A stretch of DNA of 64,000 bases from Spongilla lacustris (lineage: Eukaryota; Porifera; Demospongiae; Spongillida; Spongillidae), in NCBI GenBank assembly GCA_949361645.1, contig OX442416.1, positions 2,033,430 through 2,097,429 on the forward strand. Reading direction: 5' to 3'. Positions 1-13,131 of this stretch are shown one piece after another (positions within the stretch are counted from its first letter, which is position 1; every line of letters begins with the position of its first letter). The notes beneath the pieces were generated by a model. It ran no database searches. It saw only the letters and a program-made list of their open reading frames with translations, and was not told where the DNA came from. A program made the translations under genes and the position numbers.

Positions 1-971
1 CGCCATTGCAACGACAACAGGGGGACGGATGCTTACCTTCCATTTGCGAACTTTGGGGGCTGAGCTGGTTGTGGTTAGACATACCTATGAATGTCTAATA
101 CGATGTAGACAGCAGACCCCAAACGCATGACGCGCCATTTTTAATTATTATTATTATTATTATAATGTATAATTACACCATATTAACACACTAAATAATA
201 GCTACTTATTAAACAGACTACTGCAAAGTACACAGCCCTTTGCGACTGGACAAAAGGGTCCATAATTAGACAATACCGTAAACCAAAAAAATCCATTGCG
301 GCTATATGCGCCATGGCCTCATTAAAATGGCGTTTTTTGAGAAAGCTGTATCTTGTTCATTTTACCATCGAATGCCCGTTGATCCCTTCCATTTAACTGG
401 TGTATTATCGCAGTAGAGACTATACCATATGCGCACTCTTCATATCGCAATCCTTAATAACGCGCAGCCAATTTATATACGGATATCGTAAGGGAGAGGG
501 GTAGCTTTAGGATGAAAACACCTAGCACAGACAAATTCTCAAGACGGTTGGTATGCCGCATCGTCAACTACACACAATTAGGTGTACAGTAACACCATTC
601 AGATGCAGCCATACTTTTTTTTCATCACACAATAAACGGTTTTGCTTGGCTATGAATAATGCGGCTTCAGTTGCTTTGTTCGGTCACATAGCCTAGATAT
701 ATCACCGCAGAGACCAGCTCCAGAAACGTTGCAGAGTCTATGGAAGCCTTTTGGTGGCTACAGGGAAGAAAAGGAGGGCATTCTATCAATGTTCAGAGTT
801 ACCATAAGTATACAACCCCCGATGGCACCCACTGGAAGTGCCATCATTCGGTGCTTGTGATGTATAAGCACTTCTTTGACAGTGTAGTTATAAGTGTATA
901 AGGAGAATTCTGTTTAAACTGGCATTAGTGTAGTACAGTAAATAGAAGGGAAAGTGTAACAACAAGGGAGA
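1..971. other. intergenic, no gene recognised
   Basis: I see no convincing coding region, RNA gene or repeat in this stretch. It is AT-rich with short TTA runs near 140-165. Exons of the minus-strand SRCR gene that ends at 2941 would be expected to continue to the left, but no SRCR half-domain pattern is visible here. Confidence 0.5.
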
Positions 972-1360
972 ATGGGTGGGAGGAGGGGGAGAGGGGGAGG
1001 AGGGGAGGAGAGGGGGGAGGAGGGGAGGAGAGGGGGGAGGAGGGGAGGAGAGGGGGGAGGAGGGGAGGAGAGGGGGAGGAGGGGAGGAGAGGGGGGAGGA
1101 GGGGAGGAGAGGGGGAGGAGGGGAGGAGAGGGGGGAGGAGAAGGGAGGGAGGAGAGGGGGAGGAGAAGGGAGGGAGGAGAGGGGAGGGAGGAGAGGGAAG
1201 GAGGGGAGGGAGGAAAGGAAGGAGAGGGAGGGGAGAGGGGAGAGGAGGGGAGGGAGGGGAGAGGGGAGGGAGGGGAGAGGGGAGAGGAGGGGAGGGAGGG
1301 GAGAGGGGAGGGAGGGGAGAGGGGAGGGAGGGGAGAGGGGAGGGAGGAAAGGGGAGTAGA
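972..1360. repeat. polypurine G/A minisatellite
   Basis: About 390 bp of almost pure purine on the plus strand, made of variants of GGGGAGGAGAGG. The unit length drifts along the array. All three plus frames and the minus frame stay open only because the repeat lacks T and C, so the glycine/arginine/glutamate and proline/serine/leucine ORFs here are not genes. Such tracts can form triplex or G-quadruplex structures; that is general knowledge, not seen here. Confidence 0.9.
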
Positions 1361-2639
1361 AGAGAAGGTACTACTAATGGCTTCACATTTATACCCATGA
1401 AGTTAAAATTGTATTTCCACTTAGAATGCTGAGAACAGGAACAGCTGGAAGGACCAATGGATTGGGGTCAGAATAGTGGTCACTTCCTTTCCATAACATA
1501 TGGGTAGGCACACCTGAGAAGTGTAGGTAAAGGTACCGGGGGATGCGGTCTCAATGATGGAGACACTAAGAGGAGGGTTGCCTAACAAATGAGGCTGCTT
1601 GTTGATGGCTAGGGCATTAATCTTATTGGGCAGGGTGCAGGCTTTGGTCTACTAGGTTAACAGGGGGTAGCGTCTATCCTGACTATCCATGCCCACACAC
1701 ACCGCTCTCTTATTGTTCAAGAGCACAGGCTATCCATTGCACCCCGGATTGTGGAAGCAATTCCACCGCCCAGGCCAACAAAGCAACAAAATCGTGGATA
1801 GGCATTCTATCCCTTTTCAAACACGTCCATACGCACATGTACCATTAATAGTTACCACGGCTCAAACCACAGTATAGTTCACACGCGTATACCATCGCGA
1901 AGAAAAAGTATGGCTACAGTTCCATACTACACGTTGTAAGTACCTTCTGTCTCCTTTTGTTCTGTGCTTCCATCTGGGGAGCAGAATTTGTCTGCGTAGT
2001 CGAAAAAGTACGTTGAAGTCGATGGGTTCGTCAAAAAATGGCCGCTTGTAGGAAGCAGTGGAGAGAAAGCTAGGCCATGTGGCATTGGCTACTAATATAG
2101 AACAAAGGTACTTCATTCCATGTATGGCCTTTAAATGGCGACAAGTTCAAACATGTTAACACGTAGTGCAAAGTTTGTAAGGTTGTCGGTTGTAAAGGGT
2201 GGTTGCTAAGGCATTACGCCACTTTTTCAATATTTTTATAGGTATGCCTTTTGTCCACAAAATGTATGGCCGCATAGGGCTGTGAGTACCTTAGCCTAAC
2301 TAATGTTTCAGACATAGTCTACTCAAATGAATGTGGCAGGCTTCTCGTCAAAATAGCTCTTGCTATGCTACGAGTTAGCACCAGACTAAGTCTGCCAAAA
2401 AGATCAGCAGTGACCTTATTTTCGGCAGAGAAACACAGATTTTATATTATTATTTTTAATCGGATAGTTATAATAATAAAATTACAATTACAAATACACA
2501 TATGTACCGATAACATAAACAAAGTGAAATCACGAGGGAGTCCTACAACATATATATAAGATACACCTGAAAAAGTTAAACTCCATGTACAATCTAACTA
2601 TTAACACTATAGCTACAAGGAAAACAAGACATGTACACT
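1361..2639. other. intergenic, no gene recognised
   Basis: Only short ORFs of up to 84 codons are present, with no recognisable domain, no splice logic and no paralog in the window. A plus-strand AT-rich stretch lies at about 2435-2520. Confidence 0.45.
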
Positions 2640-2745
2640 AGAGATGGATTGGGCTAAGGCCTCTAGCCAGGATGGCTCTTGCGGCAGTCTTGCCACAGCT
2701 CTCACTAAGCATGATGTTTAGGCGGCCATATATGTCAGCCTGAAC
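2640..2745 (-). pseudogene. 3' scrap of a non-LTR retrotransposon ORF
   Basis: Read on the minus strand, this stretch encodes ADIYGRLN, a short diverged spacer, ARAILARGL and a stop. These words match the C-terminus of the full retrotransposon ORF at 7093-9081 (ADIYGRLNLTLTRSVARAILARGL). Only about 35 codons remain, so this is a severely 5'-truncated or decayed copy of the same family. The remainder of the ORF is not found to the right. Confidence 0.75.
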
Positions 2746-2940
2746 TTATTTTTATTATTTTATATTATAACAATAATTAAACAGGCAGCCATTGTAAAAA
2801 TTTGAGCATGAACTTTTCTTATTACGTATTCTGCATGTACCTTGTTTTTTCTCATAATAATAATATCAATTTCCTCGCCTCGAAAAAAAAATAATAATAA
2901 TTAAACAGTAGCATGTAATAATAATAATTATAGAGCTAAC

Positions 2941-5258
<2,318 letters not shown>

Positions 5259-5350
5259 TAAAAAGGAACTGATTCAGATGTTATGTACTTGACATATATA
5301 AATAATACTTTAATAACTTTAATCTTAATAATACCAACTTCAATTCGATA

Positions 5351-5757
5351 TCACAGGGAAAAGTTATAAACGTCCAGCCTGGATTTTTTTTAGGCTGGTT
5401 TTTAACACTGAAAAACCCATCCTATAATAGCGTAAAAACCATCCTGGGATTGAACGTCAAGGGTGGAAATAGTACAAAATCCATTTGTTCTAGCCTGGTT
5501 TTGTCGAACAAAACCATCTTGAAGTATGAATATAATTATTACCTCAACATGGTTTTTGTTCGACAGAACCAGGGTAGAAACATATCTATTCCCACCTTGG
5601 ACGCTTAATCCCAGGATGGGTTTTGCACTATATTCCCACCCTGGACGCTCAATCCCAGGATGGTTTTTACGCTATTTGCTCCATTCCAGGACGGGCTTTT
5701 GTTAAAAACCAGTATACTGAAAAATCCAGGCTGGACGTTTATAACTTTTCCCTGTGA
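5351..5757. mobile_element. inverted-repeat MITE with TA target duplication
   Basis: Perfect terminal inverted repeats of nearly 40 bp begin TCACAGGGAAAAGTTATAAA at the left and end with the complement at 5757. TA flanks both ends (5349-5350, 5758-5759), as in Tc1/mariner-type insertions. The interior is built from repeated words such as CCCAGGATGG and CCTGGACG in both orientations. No ORF. Confidence 0.8.
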
Positions 5758-5759
5758 TA

Positions 5760-6303
5760 GACCACACTATCAGCAAAAGGGTTGTTGAGATGCAAGAAGC
5801 ACCGAAGATTATATTCGCACATCAGACAGATAGACAACAGGTAGACCACATTGCTATAGAATATATACATGTACCTTTATATTTTCATTCAACCCTTGTT
5901 TCAACGCCGCTATTACTTTCAAATTGTGCTAATTGTTTTTCATGGTGATGTAAGAAATCGGTTTTCTAAGTCCTCTGCCCTACCAATGTGATCCATGTGG
6001 AAAGCAATGCCGCAGTGGTTGAAAATCTGAGCTTTATTGATATATCAGGTCCTCTAGGAATTGGCTATTGACCCTTGACCGTAAAAAAATTTATACACAT
6101 TTTAACAAATTTTAACGTTACTTTCAATTAATAAACCCTGTACTACTAAAGTCCATAGCCACCCCTCAAATGTGTGACCGCAAATGATGGATACCTATAA
6201 TGACGTATGACCACATCAAGCCCCTCATTTGTTTTTTCCGTTGATCAAAATACGTTTGGCTTTAAATTATATATAATTATTATATATAGCGTGAAAAAAC
6301 CAC
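5760..6303. other. intergenic, no gene recognised
   Basis: AT-rich sequence without a supported feature. A short ORF (64 codons) starting at 5754 has no recognisable content and begins at the end of the MITE. Confidence 0.5.
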
Positions 6304-6961
6304 AGAAGAGTGAAGTTAACAAATCTGATGCTTCATTAGTGTATTGGCAGACAGATAATAAAAGTAAAATTGTTTAATATCTGCATACCATCAATTGCAA
6401 TTAAGGGCTATGGCAGCTCACATGACACTATAGCTTCCCTCCGTAAACATGCTGAGCAAGTAGTAGTCTGGACAGGTTTAAACAAAACATCAAAACTGCC
6501 CATCTGTGAACACACAGTGCAAAATGAAATAGCAATGAAAGGTTTACAAAGCATTCTCTTTGCACCTGTGCATGCCGAAACATGTTTATACAGTAATAGC
6601 AGCTGTATTGTATAAACATATGAATCTGCTAAAATAATAACTCAAAGCATAACGCATTAGCAGCCGGTTCAATATGCACTATTTAATCGTTCCAATGGAA
6701 TACACATGTATAGGCCATGGCTGAAAATGTCATAAAAAATAGCTGCATCATCAAACTCATCATACAGGCTATTTAATAAATAATTGCATCTGCACGTTAA
6801 TAACTCGCATAAAGTGTGAGGATAATGAAGACATTTATAGTGGATCCAATGTTTGAAGTTTAATCCAGCATTGGTCCACACATCTCTGCACATACACATC
6901 TCACTACAAGCATTATATATTTGTACATGTTGCAGAGTGCAATTCCAAATCATGCTTGATA

Positions 6962-7011
6962 CTAACTAATAATAATAATAATTATAATAATACAATTACA
7001 TATCTCTCTTG

Positions 7012-7047
<36 letters not shown>

Positions 7048-9065
7048 TATACACCACACAAGAGTTCAATATGAGCACTGTATATGTAACATCTATTTTG
7101 GCCTTAGACCCCTGGCCAGGATAGCCCTGGCCACAGACCTGGTCAGGGTCAGGTTTAAGCGACCATAAATGTCAGCTGTTGCCTTTGATTTTGACACACT
7201 GTGGCTTGCAGCAAGTAGGGAGGCTAAGCGGGAAAATGTTACTTGGGCCTCCACCCCCCAATTCCCATAGGTTTCTACAGCCAATGGAACACAGGTCCAC
7301 CCCAGCTCGAAGCACTTAGGGTCGTTAGCAACATGTTTGCGGGACTCTGCGGCTACTGCAGCTACTCCAGCTGCTGAACAAGACTCATCAAGGATGGCAG
7401 GATTAAGTGGGGATGTCACTGTTATGTCCAAAGCTGCAGGCAAACCCTTTTCCCATCTTGTTACCAGGACATCTGCTGGGCGTGAGCGGCTATTATCATG
7501 TGTAAGGCCATAGCCCGCCTCTACTGTGACTCCCATGTGAGCCTGACGAAAAAGGTTAGCCACAACATCCCGTAACAGGTTATGTCGGGTCACTACATCA
7601 CCTCCATGAGAACATGTGGTAGCGTGGTGGCCAAGTGGGTCCAGGCCTTTCTGAGAGCAGACAGGACACAGAGAACCACCAGAGGTGTCCAACCCTAACC
7701 ACCACCTTATAGAGGCATAAAGCTCATTAGGTTCAAGGTGCAAACCCAAGGCCAGAGATGGAGTCACGGACAACCATGATGCAGCATGAGAAGCCGAAAC
7801 AGATAATAGGCGAGCTCTGTCTGCCATAGAGGAAGCCCCTAACAAAGAATTAAAAAGGTGGCATTCCAATTTCTTAGACAGAGAACGCTGAGTAACAGGT
7901 GTTGATGATACTCCTTCTGCTGTGATTGCATCTGATGTAGAGACCTGATTGTTGAACTGAATGATTGCCTGTTGCAGATGTACATTATCAGCATTGCTAC
8001 AACCAGATGTTGACAATGAAGCTATAAATGCTGCACATGAGTGGTGGGATAAAGAGCGCAGACCAAGGCCCCCAAAACCTAAGCTAAGCTGAGCCTGTGT
8101 CCAGGCTGTGTCCGTTGTGTCGATGGAAAAGCAAGATGAGAAGCACCTTCTGACTTCTTCATCAAACAGCTTCAAAGAACCTGCCAGACTTGATGGAGTG
8201 GCCCTAGCAAGGTGGACCAATCTGCAATAGCTGCCACACAGACGCAAGAGAGACAAGGCCACATGTGGGTCAACTGCTGCTACATCTACCAAGGAAGAGA
8301 GAAGTTTCCTGGCATCGGCACACTTCCCAGCAATGAACTTTGAACAATACAGGTAATCACCTATCGGGGCACCCAGAATTTCAAGGTTAGGATGGTGTGA
8401 AAACTTGACTGCAGGTGGGAACATTGAATTAACAAAGTGACTGAAGAGCTCACATTTTGTGTGAATGCTCAGAGAAGGACCCAGCTCTTCAATGAGTGAA
8501 AGTGCCCGTAACACAGCTGAGCGCCTTCCAGTGAGGACCCCGTCATCAAGATACCAAGCCTGAAAGAGCACTTGTATGCAATCATCATCAGCATCTATGC
8601 TTGATATCAGCCTTTGGAGTACCAAAGAAAAAAGCAATGGACCAAGGGGGTCACCCTGCTGCACTCCAGTCTCTGACGAAAGATGACCAAGCTGGTGCCA
8701 CAAGAGGGGGTGTGTACCATAGCACCATGTAACCCAGGGCAGAAGGTCAGGAAAGGATGTGGCACATTCATCAAGAACTGCTTGTCTTGAAACAAGGTTA
8801 AAAGCGTTCTGCATATCTATTTTGAAGACCACAAAGTCCTCTTCCATCCAATGGTCCTCAATGCTTTTTCTCAGGCCGTGGATAATCTTTTCAGAGCCTG
8901 AACTACAGGCAACTCCCAGTTGAAGGGGCTGGAAAAGATCAGAAGCTTTGTCCTTGACCAGAGCACAAATGCACTTTCCAGTGAGCCTCCTTAAAGATTC
9001 TCCCACTGCTATGGGTCTAATATCTGGGGGGCTTCCATCTTTCAGTTTATTTAGTGCTTTTAATG
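6962..9065 (-). mobile_element. 5'-truncated non-LTR retrotransposon insertion
   Basis: The paralogous segment at about 13900-13915 reads straight through (CATGCATGATAAGCAAATCC), giving an empty site. Here the two halves are separated by 2.1 kb, and a 5 bp direct repeat TGATA stands at 6957-6961 and 9066-9070. The 3' end, on the minus strand, runs into AAT-repeat tails at 6967-7047, consistent with target-primed insertion. The 5' end cuts into the reverse transcriptase domain, a typical 5' truncation. Confidence 0.82.
6967..7047. repeat. AAT/ATA microsatellites at the retrotransposon 3' end
   Basis: Two ATA/AAT runs (about 6967-6991 and 7015-7047) lie directly beyond the 3' end of the retrotransposon. 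They are absent from the empty-site copy near 13905, so they arrived with the insertion and probably are its 3' tail. Confidence 0.75.
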
Positions 9066-9081
9066 TGATAAGCAAATCCAT
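7093..9081 (-). CDS. non-LTR retrotransposon reverse transcriptase / endonuclease ORF
   Basis: An open frame of over 650 codons. Reverse transcriptase motifs in order: RPIAVGESLRRL, FKIDMQNAFNLVSR, GVQQGDPLGPLLFSL, and YLDDG at the catalytic position where many families have Y-A/M-DD. The C-terminal part has a Cys/His cluster (CPVC, HHATTC) followed by SRPADVLV and LDITVTSP, which resembles the zinc-binding plus restriction-like endonuclease region (R-PxD ... D) of site-specific non-LTR elements. The N-terminus is missing: the first ATG (9081) and roughly its first five codons belong to flanking DNA also found at about 13920, so the ORF start is a chance fusion. The enzyme would copy element RNA into DNA at a nick. 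It is intact from the truncation to the stop, suggesting recent insertion. Confidence 0.85.
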   Translation of the reverse strand: MDLLITLKALNKLKDGSPPDIRPIAVGESLRRLTGKCICALVKDKASDLFQPLQLGVACSSGSEKIIHGLRKSIEDHWMEEDFVVFKIDMQNAFNLVSRQAVLDECATSFPDLLPWVTWCYGTHPLLWHQLGHLSSETGVQQGDPLGPLLFSLVLQRLISSIDADDDCIQVLFQAWYLDDGVLTGRRSAVLRALSLIEELGPSLSIHTKCELFSHFVNSMFPPAVKFSHHPNLEILGAPIGDYLYCSKFIAGKCADARKLLSSLVDVAAVDPHVALSLLRLCGSYCRLVHLARATPSSLAGSLKLFDEEVRRCFSSCFSIDTTDTAWTQAQLSLGFGGLGLRSLSHHSCAAFIASLSTSGCSNADNVHLQQAIIQFNNQVSTSDAITAEGVSSTPVTQRSLSKKLECHLFNSLLGASSMADRARLLSVSASHAASWLSVTPSLALGLHLEPNELYASIRWWLGLDTSGGSLCPVCSQKGLDPLGHHATTCSHGGDVVTRHNLLRDVVANLFRQAHMGVTVEAGYGLTHDNSRSRPADVLVTRWEKGLPAALDITVTSPLNPAILDESCSAAGVAAVAAESRKHVANDPKCFELGWTCVPLAVETYGNWGVEAQVTFSRLASLLAASHSVSKSKATADIYGRLNLTLTRSVARAILARGLRPK

Positions 9082-9268
9082 TTCTTCCACATATGCCACA
9101 TGGGGGTGTACTCATTTTCAAATAGTCAGTGGACACATCCCAAGTGAAGAGAGACTCTTCCCCAAGCTGCTGCTCCTGTCAATATCTCATTCTTATTGGT
9201 GTCCCACCAATTCTCTCTATAGCCGGACATAAAAAAGTGCATTCCATGCAAAAACATACACAATACAA

Positions 9269-9330
9269 ACACACACACACACATATACACACACTCACAC
9301 ACATATGCATGCAGACATAACCACACACGC
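9269..9330. repeat. AC-rich microsatellite
   Basis: Imperfect (AC)n with AT interruptions. A shorter equivalent lies in the paralogous segment around 14090-14140. Confidence 0.8.
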
Positions 9331-10389
9331 ACACCTTAATGTTATCGGCTGCACTTGTATTGTTACATTTACATGCATTGAAAGATAAGCGTACAATGAC
9401 CACATAGTTTTGAAAGAAAGGCACCCTCTATAGCACTTGGGCAATCAAGTTTACAGAGATGCTCATGCATGCAGCAATATGTCCAATTGCCAGATCTATT
9501 TTAATGTGGTTGGCCTTTGTCTCTACTGCAGGTGCTGGCTAATAACTCATGCCAGCACTGTTACATCAGCAATTAATTAAAAGAGATCAATGAACCACAC
9601 GCCTCTGCAATAGGAATTTTACCAATGTATGTACTTCACATATTGAAGGGACCTTTAACCTTATACATGCATCAGTGGTTTGGCCAAAAGCTTGATGTTT
9701 TTAGGATCTATATTTGCACCAAATGAAGCCAAAAGGAAGGTCTTGGGGTCCTCCCACACCTACCGGGGCTGCTGTTATACAAAGGTTAGCTGTTGAGACA
9801 TATGGAAACTGGTATGGTGCATGAAAGCTCATGCATGTATTAGGCTAGCTTCTTGCCTTGCCACCGTACTAGTACCTTCCAGCCACATGAGAGAAGTCCT
9901 GACAAAAGAAATACTTGGTAGTCTCAACATCACCCCCACCCAAGCTGTATAGCCTGGGCTGGTCTGGGTAGATGTTATCTGCAAGACCAAGACCATTCAG
10001 TTTAAGGTATCTTTGTTGCATTATTACGTTTGATTGTCTGGATTAATCCAGTGCATACAGCATAATTTAAAATTTGTACACTTTGCAGAGTGTAATTCCA
10101 AGTCCTCTCATGAAGCAAAGTTATTTTTTCCCCAGACGGGACAACAACCCACTTGAGGACGCAAGTCAAAAGGGCGGGCAGATGCCCCAAGTGGAGAGAT
10201 GGGCATTGGTGCTGTAAGGAAAGATGGACTGCACTGGGGTCTGTATGGGAGGTGGCAGCTGTTCCTCCACATCGGGCCATCACATATCCTCTACCTCAAT
10301 TGTCTAGGGTGAAATTGTAATTTGGGGGGGAGTGGACACACCGCAATAGATGCCCAACTGAGTTGTGTGTTTCTTCAACTCTGAATTCT

Positions 10390-10747
10390 CTTCCCTAAGC
10401 CGCTGCTCTTGGGAATATCTTGCCTTCTACCACTAGTCAGAGATCTTCCCCTCCAGCACTGCACACTTTGCTGAAAGTTCATACTTCTCCCTCTCCAACA
10501 TGATGTTCAGCTTATCCTTCTATCTTTCTGTTCTAGCTCCTTCTTATTGGCATCAAGTAGCTGCAGCAGTGACCTTTTCACTTCCAAAGCAACCGTCAGC
10601 TAGCCTTCAGTTCCTACAGCCAGACATATGATATACAAAGATGTACAAAGATGTACAAAGATGTACAGCAGGTGGTGTTGAATGTAAGGTGTATGTGCAT
10701 CTTAATGCACATGTATATTATACACATCTGCACATATACACACACAA

Positions 10748-10778
<31 letters not shown>

Positions 10779-11000
10779 TACACACACAAACACACACATA
10801 CTCACACACAAAACATGCACATACACAACACAGTACACATGCACACATTGCACATGTAATAACATTGAGGGAGAGGGGTCATCACTTTGAATTCTTCACA
10901 CTATCTTAAGTCCTTCAGCCTCCCTCACTAGGGTTTCCTTCTCACTGTTGGCTATTATGGTAGTCATCTTTTACTGCGACCATATTTCATCGTGTGAAAA
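10390..11000 (-). pseudogene. decayed coiled-coil exons (copy 1)
   Basis: Two stretches on the minus strand correspond to the open coiled-coil exons of copy 2. At about 10390-10600 the homolog of 15180-15420 carries an insertion (CCACTAG) and frame breaks. At about 10890-11000 the homolog of 15680-15800 has an in-frame stop where copy 2 reads SQQKM. The order matches copy 2. The parent protein is not identified. Confidence 0.55.
10735..10812. repeat. AC microsatellite
   Basis: (AC)n with AAAC interruptions; the paralogous tract in copy 2 is at about 15557-15605. Histidine/threonine ORFs over it are artefacts. Confidence 0.85.
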
Positions 11001-11169
11001 CACAACAAAGCCAACTTAACACGTCCCTATACTTCCACTTATAATATATTCAGCTTGCAACTCCATGCTTGCTTCCTATTATGTTCATTTTCCCCATATA
11101 CATTTCCCCAAGTGTAATACACAAAATTGCAGTATATATGTATACCCTAGATTGTTCCATTCATTAAAT

Positions 11170-11978
11170 GGGACAGTGTCCAGCAAAATCGGGCTTGTGG
11201 GATTATAATTTAAATTGCACGTTATACTAAATAACACATCTTCGCAGCGGTACAACATTTTCCTAATTTCGTACACATGTTCCTACATCATCATTCTATG
11301 TTTATCCATTTTGGTGCTCTAATAATTTTCCATGGCGTCAGTGCAAAGATCGCTAATCCAACAGGTTAGAATTTCACATTTCTCCACGTACGAATGTTGA
11401 AAACGCGTCAAATTCGGAGTGTGCACAGAGGAGTCCTGTAGCTATTGATTTTTTCTGTTCGTTAGTTTCTGTATCATCCGTTACGGAGATACAGTTGAGT
11501 AAACTACATGCACGTTTTCCCGCTTGATTCGCGCCAATGTTATAATCACCGCCTCCCCATACACTGAGTGGGACGTGATTTGCCAAAATCATTGGCGCGA
11601 ATCAAGCGGGAAAACGTGCCCGTAGTTTACTCAACTGTATCTCCGCAACGGATGATGTGGAAATTAACGAACAGAACAAACCAATAGCTATACAGGACTT
11701 CTCTACGTACAACCAGAATTTGACGCGTTTTCAACACTCGTACGTGGAGAAATGAGGAATTCTAACCTGTTGTATTAGCGAACTTTGCACTGACGCCATG
11801 GAAAATAATTAGAGCTTCAAAATGGACTCGAACATAGAGAGATGATGTGGGAACAAGTGTACGAAACTTGAAATGAAAAGGTTGCACGGTTGCAAAGATG
11901 TGTTGTTTAGTGTACCATGCAATTTTTATAGTGATAAAATTATAACCCCACAAGCCCGATTTTGCTGGACACTGTCCC
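11170..11978. mobile_element. 0.8 kb foldback element with AAAT target duplication
   Basis: Two arms of about 400 bp are inverted copies of each other around a short loop near 11575. The ends are GGGACAGTGTCCAGCAAAAT and its complement. AAAT flanks both ends (11166-11169, 11979-11982), while the paralogous site at 24691-24700 reads TTAAATATGG with a single AAAT and no insert. That empty site proves insertion and sets a 4 bp target duplication. Arm sequence near the loop (CCGTTACGGAGA..., GATTCGCGCC) is shared with the arms of the giant foldback at 16195-24643. No transposase ORF is present, so it is non-autonomous. Confidence 0.88.
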
Positions 11979-12570
11979 AAATATGACTATCTGCATAATT
12001 AGTTATTTTGATCAACTGTGTTGGTTTGGGAGAGCATTGCTTGTACATGATATCTAAATATAAGAAGTGTATAACCATACATCAGAATTGATCTCAGTCA
12101 TATTGTATTATACTCTTAGCTGTTTTAAGATCTTTGGGAATAGCTGGGATACCTCTTCGAAGGCTAGCAGCCATTTTGGTTGCCTCCCCAAAATGTTTCT
12201 GATTTTCATCCGTTTTATTTATATATGCATGGTATTTGGCGGGTCGTATAGAATAAGGCAAGTAATTGTTCAGTTTGCATGTGCTATAACGTAAGTGTAA
12301 CTGCTGGCTCTGCATATGCCACGGTATAGGATTGCGTAATTATATGGAAATTATTGTGTGAACAGTATGTTTGTGAAAATGCGTCCGACTGTGACCAAAT
12401 TTGAAATCGAATACGTATAGCCAGTAAGTGGTCGCTTATATATAATTATGCCTTAAATGCATGTGCATATGCATGATATCATAATTTGCCCTGTATCATC
12501 AATCTGGTTAAAACACGATTCATGACGTGTGTCACGTGCTGCGCGATTCGAGATCAGTCTTACATCTTAA

Positions 12571-12581
12571 GGGCGGACGCA

Positions 12582-12612
<31 letters not shown>

Positions 12613-12857
12613 GGGTCCGCGGGGTCCGGACCCCCCCCCCCCTCGAACCTGTATATGAATATTATTAATGTAACTACACGTGCTACACGTAGCGTACATA
12701 CAATCCCCCTGTATGTACAATGTGTGGAATAATAGGAATGCACACCACAAAAAATTTCGCGCGCACAAAGCGCGCGACCCTCCTCCTCATCAATTATTCA
12801 TATCGGACCCCCCCCCCCCCCCCCCCCCCCCCCACCTAAATCCTGCATCCGCCCCTG
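12571..12857. mobile_element. hAT-type MITE with poly-G/poly-C interior
   Basis: The right end is CCTGCATCCGCCCCTG and the left end is a slightly eroded complement (GGGCGGACGCAGG). An 8 bp duplication CATCTTAA / CATCTTGT flanks it. The paralogous repeat at about 32950-32957 has one uninterrupted CATCTTGT, an empty site. Eight-base duplications and CAGGGGCGG-like ends fit the hAT superfamily. Long G and C runs lie just inside each end. The same family recurs at 55166-56082. Confidence 0.82.
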
Positions 12858-12865
12858 CATCTTGT

Positions 12866-13131
12866 ATCATGTGATGTGTGTGAATGTGCATGCATGTGAT
12901 TGCGTGCATGTGTGTGTTTTGTCAGGTAAAAATACATGCCAAATTGCATTATATTATTGGAACTATGTGTTGTAGAAACAAGAATATTAAAACTGAAAAC
13001 TGAAAACTGATGCTTACAATCTTGAGTGATAACAGACAAATTGATAACGAGGATCAACATGATAATGTGGTGAATCCACATGAGCAAAAGAGGAGTTAGG
13101 AGACACAGAGAGTTGCAGCAGCTGGTGAATG
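12866..13131. other. junction between duplication copies
   Basis: Sequence between the end of copy 1 and the start of copy 2. A plus-strand stretch near 13030-13165 reads as a charged, glutamine-rich peptide with a stop and could be an exon remnant, but I cannot support it. Confidence 0.35.

Larger units (their letters stand above)
6304..12545. repeat. tandem segmental duplication, copy 1
   Basis: Once the insertions at 6962-9065 and 11170-11978 are removed, this segment aligns in order with 13132-16194 plus 24644-25400. Anchors: AAATCTGATGCTTCATTAGT (6321 / 13148), the 9071-9230 stretch versus 13910-14080, the coiled-coil exon region 10390-10590 versus 15200-15430, and TAATACACAAAATTGCAGTA (11116 / 16161). 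The copies are clearly diverged, with many substitutions and small indels. Confidence 0.85.

Noticed and set aside
925..1400. Glycine/arginine- and proline/serine-rich ORFs
   Set aside because: Translations of the polypurine minisatellite on both strands.
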